This document shows, piece by piece, positions 4,996 to 10,655 of a stretch of DNA of 10,655 nucleotides. The stretch lies in the NCBI GenBank assembly GCA_020719895.1, contig DYPM01000036.1, positions 1 to 10,655 of the forward strand, in the 5' to 3' direction. Below the pieces are notes generated by a model. The model was given only the letters and a program-made list of their open reading frames with translations, was not told the DNA's origin and searched no databases. The DNA is from Sulfurovum sp. (GTDB lineage: Bacteria > Campylobacterota > Campylobacteria > Campylobacterales > Sulfurovaceae). The number at the start of each line of letters is the position of its first letter. Position 1 is the first letter of the stretch. The position numbers and the translations under genes are program-made.

Positions 4996-6180
4996 CTAAC
5001 TATCACTATTGAAAATATCTCTTGTATAGACTTTCTCTCTCACATCTTCAAGAGCACTCTCCATACGATTGGCTACGATCACATCGCAAGTGGATTTGAA
5101 ACTGTCGATATCTTTGATGACTTTCGAGTAGAAAAACTCTTCTTCTTCGAGTACTGGTTCATACACTACCACTTCGATCCCTTTGGCTTTGATCCGCTTC
5201 ATAATGCCTTGAATTGCGGAGCTTCGGAAGTTGTCGCTTCCTGACTTCATCACTAGTCTGTAAACGCCGACAATCGGTTTGGCGGATGCTTTTGTCGCTT
5301 TTTTGATGATAGAATCAGCGATAAAATCTTTGCGTGTGCTGTTGGCGTTTACAATCGCTTCGATCATATTGGACGGTACATCTTTGTAGTTGGCAAGGAG
5401 TTGTTTGGTGTCTTTAGGTAGACAGTACCCGCCGTAACCAAAGCTTGGATTGTTGTAGTGTGTGCCTATTCTTGGATCAAGACCGACACCTCTAATAATC
5501 TGCTCAGTATCAAGTCCATGGGCTTCACAGTAAGAATCCAGCTCATTGAAGTACGCCACACGCATCGCCAAATAGGTATTGGAGAAGAGTTTGACCGCTT
5601 CGGCTTCAGTTGAGTCGGTAAAGAGGATATTGATATTCTCCTTGATTGCTCCTTGTGCCAAAAGATCGGCAAAGATTTTTGCTCTTTCGCTTTTTTCGCC
5701 TACAATAATACGACTTGGATAGAGATTGTCATAAAGTGCTTTACCCTCTCTAAGAAACTCTGGAGAGAAGATGATATTGGAGGTATTGAACTTCTCATTG
5801 ATCGCTTTAGTATAACCTACTGGAATAGTAGATTTGATCACCATTGTAGTGTTTGGATTGATACTGAGTACATCGGCGATAACATATTCGATTGATTTAG
5901 TGTTGAAGTAGTTGGTTTCGGAGTCATAGTCAGTAGGAGTAGCGATAATCACATAGTCCGCATCACTATAAGCCAACTCTTTATCAAGTGTAGCTGTAAA
6001 GTTGATGTCATCTCTCAAAAGGAACTCTTCTATCTCTTTATCCACGATTGGGGATTTTTTATCATTAAGAAGTGCAACTTTTTCGGGAATAATATCAAGT
6101 GCCACGACTTGATTGCGTTGTGCCAAAAGTAGACCGTTTGAAAGACCTACATAACCTGTTCCTGCAATGGCAATTTTCAT
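4996..6180 (-). CDS. ugd: UDP-glucose 6-dehydrogenase
   Basis: 394 residues from the chosen start. It oxidises UDP-glucose twice with NAD+ to UDP-glucuronate in the cytoplasm. The N-terminal Rossmann fold opens MKIAIAGTGYVGLSNG (NAD loop G7-x-G9-x-x-G12). Other marks are IIFSPEFLREG (136-146), K197 in EAVKLFSNTY and the catalytic C253 in FGYGGYCLPKDTKQL. The C-terminal UDP-binding domain contains YRLVMKSGSDNFRSSA (307-322). All key residues are present. The open frame runs 45 codons further upstream to 6315, but an AGGAGA site eight bases before 6180 and the family N-terminus fix this start. Its product feeds the 4-epimerase encoded just upstream. The last 90 bases recur at 3449-3538, and 77 of them at 4364-4440. 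Confidence 0.95.
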   Translation of the reverse strand: MKIAIAGTGYVGLSNGLLLAQRNQVVALDIIPEKVALLNDKKSPIVDKEIEEFLLRDDINFTATLDKELAYSDADYVIIATPTDYDSETNYFNTKSIEYVIADVLSINPNTTMVIKSTIPVGYTKAINEKFNTSNIIFSPEFLREGKALYDNLYPSRIIVGEKSERAKIFADLLAQGAIKENINILFTDSTEAEAVKLFSNTYLAMRVAYFNELDSYCEAHGLDTEQIIRGVGLDPRIGTHYNNPSFGYGGYCLPKDTKQLLANYKDVPSNMIEAIVNANSTRKDFIADSIIKKATKASAKPIVGVYRLVMKSGSDNFRSSAIQGIMKRIKAKGIEVVVYEPVLEEEEFFYSKVIKDIDSFKSTCDVIVANRMESALEDVREKVYTRDIFNSDS

Positions 6181-6311
6181 AGTTGAATCTCCTGCCTTTT
6201 TAAAGAGTCTTAAATTATACTTTGTATTTAATAACAACTCTCTAAAGTGGACAACACCGTTTTGAGCATTTTTGAGAGTCTTCGGTTTGATAACACGCAA
6301 AGAAGAGAGTC
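6181..6311 (-). promoter_or_regulatory. Spacer before ugd with a possible internal promoter
   Basis: The largest gap in the upstream half of the operon (131 bases). On the minus strand it has a perfect TATAAT (6214-6219) about 34 bases before the ugd ATG. A TTGTTA lies upstream (6232-6237), but the 12-base spacing is too short for a standard -35/-10 pair. Campylobacterota housekeeping promoters often lack a -35 element, so the -10 could act alone. The ugd ribosome-binding site (AGGAGA) ends the spacer. No hairpin or operator is evident. Confidence 0.35.
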
Positions 6312-7367
6312 TCATAACCGATAAAACCCTCTATACCACTTGACAAACTCCTCAATCCCGCAAGATAGTTTTGTGTCAGGCTTATAGCCAAAGTCTTTGA
6401 TCAAATCATTTGTATCAGCATAGGTGGAAGTGACATCACCTTGTTGCATCTCCATAAAATGCTTTTTTGCTTTGATGCCAATCGTATCTTCAAGCGTCTC
6501 TATGAATGCCATGAGACTTACGGGTGCGTTATTGCCGATATTATAAAGTCGATACGAGGCACTTGAGAGTGCTGGATTGGGATTGGTGCTATCAAACTGA
6601 TCGCTGGGCGTTGCAGGTTTTTCGATCACCTTGATGACACCATCGACAATATCATCAATATAGGTGAAATCTCTACTCATATCTCCGTGATTGAATACCT
6701 TGATTGCTCTATCATTCAAAATTGCATCAGCAAATAGCATCGGAGCCATATCAGGTCTTCCCCACGAACCATAGACGGTAAAAAATCGAAGTCCTGTGGT
6801 TTGAATCCCATAAAGATGAGCATACGTGTGTGCCATCATCTCATTGGATTTTTTGGTCGCAGCGTAGAGACTAATGGGATGATCAGTATGATCAGAGGTT
6901 TGAAAAGGTTGTGAAGTGTTTAGACCATAGACTGATGAGCTTGAAGCATAAGAGAGATTTTTCACATCATAGTGTCTACATGCTTCAAGGATATTCAAAA
7001 ATCCGACGATATTGCTATCAATATAAGCTCTTGGATTCTCTATGCTGTATCTCACACCTGCTTGTGCAGCGAGATTGCAAACAGCATCAAACTTTTGGAT
7101 TTCAAAGAGATGATTGAGAGTCTTGAAATCTTCAAGATTTGCTTTGATAAAAGTATGATTTGGATAGACAGAAGAGGTGACAACTTCACCATATATAATA
7201 GTATCTCTTTGGATACCCAGTTGTGCGAGTCTTGCATATTTGAGGTTTACATCATAGTAGTCGTTGATATTATCAAGTCCTACTACGCTATAGCCTTTTT
7301 CCAAAAGCTTTTTGGCTAAATGGAAACCGATAAATCCTGCTGTGCCTGTGACTAATATTTTCATCAT
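6312..7367 (-). CDS. UDP-glucuronate 4-epimerase (extended SDR family)
   Basis: 351 residues. MMKILVTGTAGFIGFHLAKKLL carries the NAD-binding G-x-x-G-x-x-G loop (G8, G11, G14). The SDR active site is SSSSVYG (142-148) with Y168 and K172 in YAATKKSNE. GLRFFTVYGSWGRPDMAP (192-209) and the 'R-D-F-T-Y-I-D-D' block are strongly typical of UDP-glucuronate 4-epimerases, which make UDP-galacturonate for LPS and capsules. Its length fits that group and it sits directly before ugd, which makes its substrate. The two genes are separated only by the 131-base spacer. There are two adjacent ATGs and only a weak ribosome-binding site five bases after the fcl stop, so the exact start (7367 or 7364) is uncertain. 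UDP-glucose 4-epimerase is a less likely alternative. Confidence 0.9.
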   Translation of the reverse strand: MMKILVTGTAGFIGFHLAKKLLEKGYSVVGLDNINDYYDVNLKYARLAQLGIQRDTIIYGEVVTSSVYPNHTFIKANLEDFKTLNHLFEIQKFDAVCNLAAQAGVRYSIENPRAYIDSNIVGFLNILEACRHYDVKNLSYASSSSVYGLNTSQPFQTSDHTDHPISLYAATKKSNEMMAHTYAHLYGIQTTGLRFFTVYGSWGRPDMAPMLFADAILNDRAIKVFNHGDMSRDFTYIDDIVDGVIKVIEKPATPSDQFDSTNPNPALSSASYRLYNIGNNAPVSLMAFIETLEDTIGIKAKKHFMEMQQGDVTSTYADTNDLIKDFGYKPDTKLSCGIEEFVKWYRGFYRL

Positions 7368-7371
7368 TTAT

Positions 7372-8460
7372 CTATTTCTGATTCAAATACCACGCATACA
7401 TTCGTTTGATTCCATCATCAAGCTCTACTGTATGTTTCCAGCCCAATCCGTGGAGCTTACTCACGTCGGTGAGTTTTTTCATTGTTCCATCGGGTTTATC
7501 GGTGTTGAAGTAGAGTTCACCTTTAAAGCCAATAATGTTCTGTACAGTTTGAGCGAGTTCTTTGATGGAGATATCTACACCTGTACCGATATTGATATGG
7601 GTGTTGCGTATCTCTTGTGTTTTGACACTGTTTGGTGTACAACTCTCATTGCTTCCGTCTAATGCTTTGTAGGTGTCTTTGAAATCTCTATTTTCAAGCA
7701 AATAAACACACGCATCTGCCATATCTTCAGAGTAGAGAAACTCTCTTCGCGGATTGCCTGTTCCCCAAATCTCTACTTTATCAGCACTCACACCAAACTT
7801 TGAAAGATACGCCTTGGCTTCCTCTATCGTCTCAACGCCGAGATCTTTTATGACGGCAACCTCATCTCCTTCATTGAGCAACTTTGCTAAATGAATCTTA
7901 CGAATCAATGCTGGAAGTACATGAGACTTCTCAAGGTCAAAATTGTCGTTTGGTCCGTAGAGGTTTGTGGGCATGACTGAAATATAGTTGGTGCCATACT
8001 GAATGTTGTAACTCTCACACATCTTGATACCTGCAATTTTGGCAATCGCATAAGGCTCATTGGTGTACTCAAGCGGACTGGTGAGCAGACAATCTTCAGG
8101 CATGGGCTGTGGTGCTTCTTTGGGATAGATACATGTACTTCCTAAAAAAAGAAGTTTTTTGACTCCATTAAGATAACTGCAGTGAATGACATTGTTTTGA
8201 ATCGCAAGATTTTCGTATATAAACTCGGCCCTGTAGGTGTTGTTGGCGACAATACCACCTACTTTTGCAGCTGCCAAAATGACATATTCTGGCTTTTCGG
8301 TTTCAAAAAAATCTGCAACCGCCTCTTGAGAGACAAGATCAAGCTCTTTATGAGTACGATAGACCAAATTGGTATACCCTTTGGCTTCAAGGTTTTTGAC
8401 AATCGCAGAACCCACAAGTCCACGATGTCCTGCGATATATATTTTGCTGTTTTTATTCAT
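7372..8460 (-). CDS. fcl: GDP-L-fucose synthase
   Basis: 362 residues. It performs the 3,5-epimerisation and NADPH reduction that turn GDP-4-keto-6-deoxymannose into GDP-L-fucose. The NADP loop is IAGHRGLVGSA (G11, G14, G17). The catalytic set is complete and offset by one from E. coli Fcl: S108 and C110 in GSTCIYP, Y137 and K141 in YAIAK, and H180 in EKSHVLPAL. It is about 40 residues longer than the E. coli enzyme because of an insertion around 197-222 (before VEIWGTGNPRREFLY) and another near 267-282, a longer form seen in various bacteria. The ATG overlaps the preceding toxin gene by eight bases (ATGAATAA), with AGGA inside the toxin as ribosome-binding site. Gmd, which makes its substrate, is encoded just upstream. 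Confidence 0.95.
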   Translation of the reverse strand: MNKNSKIYIAGHRGLVGSAIVKNLEAKGYTNLVYRTHKELDLVSQEAVADFFETEKPEYVILAAAKVGGIVANNTYRAEFIYENLAIQNNVIHCSYLNGVKKLLFLGSTCIYPKEAPQPMPEDCLLTSPLEYTNEPYAIAKIAGIKMCESYNIQYGTNYISVMPTNLYGPNDNFDLEKSHVLPALIRKIHLAKLLNEGDEVAVIKDLGVETIEEAKAYLSKFGVSADKVEIWGTGNPRREFLYSEDMADACVYLLENRDFKDTYKALDGSNESCTPNSVKTQEIRNTHINIGTGVDISIKELAQTVQNIIGFKGELYFNTDKPDGTMKKLTDVSKLHGLGWKHTVELDDGIKRMYAWYLNQK

Positions 8461-8779
8461 CTTTGCATCCTATCTCTTTACAAAATACCGATTGTATCTG
8501 ATTAAATTTTGATTCCTTAATAGTACCGATCAATCTGCTTTCTATAATGTTTTTCTTATCAATGGCACTTATTTTAGGAACAATAACAACAGATTTTTTT
8601 CTCATTTCGCCGCTTTGCATATCGTCATTGGTCAATACAACCCCTTTTCTTTGTAGATTTGAAGTGATTGGCATATAAAGATAATCATTTTGTAGTTCTT
8701 TGAAAATCAAAATGGGTCTTCCCTTAAATTGAGTAAAATCAGAATAAGAGATTTGAGTAAAATAGATACTTTTTACCAT
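8453..8779 (-). CDS. MazF/PemK-family toxin (first module)
   Basis: 108 residues. DFTQFKGRPILIFKE (14-28) carries the G-R-P-x-L-I-F strand of the family. YLYMPITSNL (33-42) carries the conserved T-S, and later GEMRKKSVVIVPKISAIDKKNI and RLIGTIKESKFNQIQSVF match the family's third strand region and closing 'I-G-x-I/L'. It is likely an mRNA-cleaving toxin, neutralised by the acidic protein encoded just upstream, whose gene it overlaps by seven bases. It overlaps fcl by eight bases, so the module is inserted between gmd and fcl without separating them transcriptionally. It is clearly divergent from the toxin at 4464-4799, so it is not a recent duplicate. Confidence 0.78.
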   Translation of the reverse strand: MVKSIYFTQISYSDFTQFKGRPILIFKELQNDYLYMPITSNLQRKGVVLTNDDMQSGEMRKKSVVIVPKISAIDKKNIIESRLIGTIKESKFNQIQSVFCKEIGCKDE

Positions 8780-9057
8780 TGCGTATAATCCTCATCTTCA
8801 TCATCGTAATCGTTTGATGATAGACCAAATGCATACATTCCAAAGTTTTCAATCTCTTCATCATTCCAATACTCCCACTCTATCTCTTCAAGAGAGTCAC
8901 TTTGCACTAAAGGAGTTTGCTGAAGTACTAATCTTTTTTGCTCCAAAGATTCCGTCTTATCTTCGATAATGACAACTTCACTCTTTGGAAGATGTTGCAA
9001 AAAAGATATCACTTTTTCAAAAGCAGTATCTTCTATTTTGAGTGTAAGTATGTGCAT
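8773..9057 (-). CDS. Antitoxin of the first MazF-like module
   Basis: A 94-residue, very acidic protein (MHILTLKIEDTAFEKVISFL..., with a D/E-rich tail SSNDYDDEDEDYTQW). The N-terminus resembles that of the antitoxin at 4777-4986. An acidic C-terminal tail fits binding to a basic MazF dimer at its RNA site. It starts three bases after the gmd stop, with only a weak GAG ribosome-binding site, so it probably depends on translation of gmd. It overlaps the toxin by seven bases. No recognisable DNA-binding motif is seen; the name rests on pairing and position. Confidence 0.7.
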   Translation of the reverse strand: MHILTLKIEDTAFEKVISFLQHLPKSEVVIIEDKTESLEQKRLVLQQTPLVQSDSLEEIEWEYWNDEEIENFGMYAFGLSSNDYDDEDEDYTQW

Positions 9058-9060
9058 TGT

Positions 9061-10182
9061 TTACTCAAAATAACTCATGATCTGATATCCACCTTCTTTG
9101 AGATAGACATCTTTGGTCATCAGTTTTAAGTCGCTTTGCATCATATCATCTACGAGACTTTGGAGATTGTATTCTCTGTTCCATCCAAGTTTTTGTTCTG
9201 CTTTGGTCGGGTCTCCTAGCAAAAGATCAACTTCGGTTGGTCTAAAATAGCGTGGATCAACCGCTACTACTTCTTTTCCGATCTCAACTTGATACTCTGG
9301 ATTGTTACAAACTGCCACATACCCTTTTTCATCAATCCCTTCGCCTCTAAACTCAAGCTCAACGCCACAATAGCCAAATGCCATACGCACAAAATCTCTT
9401 ACCATTGTAGTTTGACCTGTCGCAATCACCCAATCCTCAGGCTCATCTGCTTGAAGAATCATCCACATCATCTTGACATAATCTTTAGCGTGTCCCCAGT
9501 CGCGTTTTGCATCGAGGTTCCCAAGATAGAGTTTGTCTTGAAGTCCCAATGCAATCTTAGCTGTCGCACGGGTGATTTTACGGGTAACAAATGTCTCACC
9601 TCTTACTGGTGATTCGTGATTGAAAAGAATACCGTTACACGCAAACATACCATACGCTTCTCTGTAGTTTACAGTGATCCAAAACGCATACATTTTTGCT
9701 ACTGCGTAAGGGCTTCGTGGATAAAATGGTGTGGTTTCGCTTTGTGGTACAGCTTGCACTTTACCGTAGAGTTCAGAAGTAGAAGCTTGATAAATTTTGG
9801 TTTTTTGAGTGAGCCCAAGGAGTCTCACCGCCTCAAGAATTCTAAGCGTCCCTGTGCCATCTGCGTTGGATACATACTCAGGCATTTCAAAAGAGACATG
9901 TACGTGACTCATCGCAGCGAGATTGTATATCTCATCGGGTTGCGTCTCTTGAATCAAACGGGTAAGGTTCATCGAATCTGTCAGGTCGCCAAAATGTAAA
10001 ATAAAGTTTCTATCCTCAATATGCGGATCTTGATAAAGATGGTCGATACGATCGGTATTGAAAAGCGAAGTTCTTCGTTTTACGCCATGTACGATATACC
10101 CTTTTTTGAGCAAAAACTCTGCGAGATAACTCCCGTCTTGTCCTGTGATTCCTGTGATGAGTGCAACTTTTTGTTCAGCCAT
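9061..10182 (-). CDS. gmd: GDP-mannose 4,6-dehydratase
   Basis: 373 residues, the same length as E. coli Gmd. It converts GDP-D-mannose to GDP-4-keto-6-deoxy-D-mannose with bound NADP+, the first committed step to GDP-L-fucose. Seen in order are VALITGITGQDGSYLAEFL (NADP loop G11, G14, G17), KRRTSLFNTDRIDHLY (35-50), NLAAMSHVHVSFEMP (87-101), STSELYGK (134-141, with catalytic E137), SPYAVAKMYAFW (157-168, with Y159 and K163) and FNHESPVRGETFVTRKI (187-203). The frame is open 45 codons further upstream, but AAGGAGA six bases before 10182 and the family N-terminus fix the start. It overlaps gmm by eight bases. Fcl, the next enzyme, is encoded after the inserted toxin-antitoxin pair. Confidence 0.96.
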   Translation of the reverse strand: MAEQKVALITGITGQDGSYLAEFLLKKGYIVHGVKRRTSLFNTDRIDHLYQDPHIEDRNFILHFGDLTDSMNLTRLIQETQPDEIYNLAAMSHVHVSFEMPEYVSNADGTGTLRILEAVRLLGLTQKTKIYQASTSELYGKVQAVPQSETTPFYPRSPYAVAKMYAFWITVNYREAYGMFACNGILFNHESPVRGETFVTRKITRATAKIALGLQDKLYLGNLDAKRDWGHAKDYVKMMWMILQADEPEDWVIATGQTTMVRDFVRMAFGYCGVELEFRGEGIDEKGYVAVCNNPEYQVEIGKEVVAVDPRYFRPTEVDLLLGDPTKAEQKLGWNREYNLQSLVDDMMQSDLKLMTKDVYLKEGGYQIMSYFE

Positions 10183-10654
10183 TTGATTCTCCTTTTGGTG
10201 CTTGATGTGTGTTTTTAAAATAATCTTTGACATAAGGATGCACCTCGCTACTCTGTATGAGTGCATCAATCCCAAACCACTCATACGTTGTATGTTGAGC
10301 TTTGGGTAAATTGTCAAGATCGCCTACCGTGATACTATATCCATGATTGACATAATGGGTTGAGATGGCTTCATCTGCGAAACTATCGTCATAAAAATGT
10401 TCAAAAACACCTATAAATTGTGACTTAACGATATCCAATTCAATGCCAATCTCCTCTTTTGCAATGCGTCTCATCGCATTTTGCATCGTCTCATTTTTAT
10501 AGATTCTTCCTCCAAGCGTAAAATAATATCCCTTCGCAGGTGCATTAAGACGCTTGCCTAATAAAATCTCCTCTTTGTCATTTTTGACAATAAAATCGAT
10601 TGAGATGAGTGGAGTATACTCAACGATGGTTTTAAATATCTCTAATGGTAACAC
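10175..10654 (-). CDS. gmm: GDP-mannose mannosyl hydrolase (Nudix family), start at or beyond the window edge
   Basis: About 159 residues matching E. coli Gmm along its length. TPLISIDFIV is followed by LLGKRLNAPAKGYYFTLGGRIYKNET and a modified Nudix box (GGRIYKNETMQNAMRRIAKEEIGI, in which the second residue of the usual R-E-x-x-E-E is isoleucine). Further marks are GVFEHFYDDSF and STHYVNHGY. The enzyme hydrolyses GDP-mannose to GDP and mannose, cleaving at the sugar carbon rather than the pyrophosphate, and commonly sits beside gmd and fcl, where it may tune GDP-mannose supply. The visible start is a GTG at the last bases of the window. Compared with E. coli it lacks about one residue, so the true start could be this GTG or a codon just outside. 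Its stop overlaps gmd. Confidence 0.88.
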   Translation of the reverse strand: MLPLEIFKTIVEYTPLISIDFIVKNDKEEILLGKRLNAPAKGYYFTLGGRIYKNETMQNAMRRIAKEEIGIELDIVKSQFIGVFEHFYDDSFADEAISTHYVNHGYSITVGDLDNLPKAQHTTYEWFGIDALIQSSEVHPYVKDYFKNTHQAPKGESNG

Positions 10655-10655
10655 T

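Noticed and set aside
3449..5088. The triple ugd tail as a CRISPR-like or satellite repeat array
   Set aside because: Copies are 77-160 bases, irregularly spaced by whole genes, and clearly derived from coding sequence.
6243..6257. TAAAGTGGACAACAC, resembling in opposite orientation the flippase start at 52-66, as paired transposon ends
   Set aside because: The copy at 52-66 is explained by flippase codons (VKWTT). The match is 14 of 15 bases with no extension, no transposase and no target duplication.
6181..6315. A 45-codon N-terminal extension of Ugd starting by ATGA overlap with the epimerase gene
   Set aside because: The family begins at MKIAIAGTGYVG, and AGGAGA lies at the right distance from that ATG. 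The extension resembles nothing and contains the promoter-like box.
986..9999. Many plus-strand open frames, up to 127 codons
   Set aside because: They lie opposite strongly supported minus-strand genes, lack ribosome-binding sites and family motifs, and have cysteine/histidine-rich composition typical of antisense shadows.
10183..10317. A 45-codon N-terminal extension of Gmd
   Set aside because: It overlaps the gmm coding region in another frame. The family start (MAEQKVALITG) has its own AAGGAGA site and gives the standard 373-residue length.

Overview
The window is an AT-rich stretch of a bacterial surface-polysaccharide (O-antigen or capsule) locus. Every convincing gene lies on the minus strand, so transcription runs from position 10655 down to 1. 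Base composition, the style of the Ugd, Fcl and MazF-like proteins, and a poly-G tract in a polysaccharide gene all suggest a Campylobacterota relative (Sulfurimonas/Sulfurovum/Arcobacter-like). That placement is inference from style only.

In transcription order, the first part makes nucleotide sugars. It holds gmm (GDP-mannose hydrolase), gmd and fcl (GDP-mannose to GDP-L-fucose), a UDP-glucuronate 4-epimerase and ugd (UDP-glucose to UDP-glucuronate, then UDP-galacturonate). A MazF/PemK-type toxin-antitoxin pair is spliced between gmd and fcl with only tiny gaps and overlaps. A second, related pair follows ugd directly, and a VapBC-like pair follows that.

The part from 4464 down to about 3081 is a mosaic. 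The last 77-90 bases of ugd occur three times: once in the gene itself and twice as loose fragments. Both loose copies are fused to the 3' end of a MazF-like toxin gene. They form two 160-base direct repeats, about 90% identical by eye, that flank VapBC. Between VapC and wecF, what looks like noncoding DNA holds decayed pieces in series: a truncated ORF start, a REP-like hairpin, a toxin tail, a ugd tail with a nonsense codon, a frameshifted head of rmlA (glucose-1-phosphate thymidylyltransferase) and an internal piece of a Wzx flippase.

The last part is a tightly overlapping set for dTDP-4-acetamido-4,6-dideoxygalactose (Fuc4NAc). It consists of a WecF-type transferase, a left-handed beta-helix acetyltransferase that could stand in for WecD, and a WecE-type aminotransferase. 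After wecE comes a gutted acyltransferase-3 pseudogene with a 7-G run that breaks its frame, and then the first 32 codons of a Wzx-type flippase that leaves the window. Together the intact genes could supply L-fucose, galacturonate/glucuronate and Fuc4NAc to one repeat unit. No intact rmlA/rmlB, polymerase or other glycosyltransferase is visible here.
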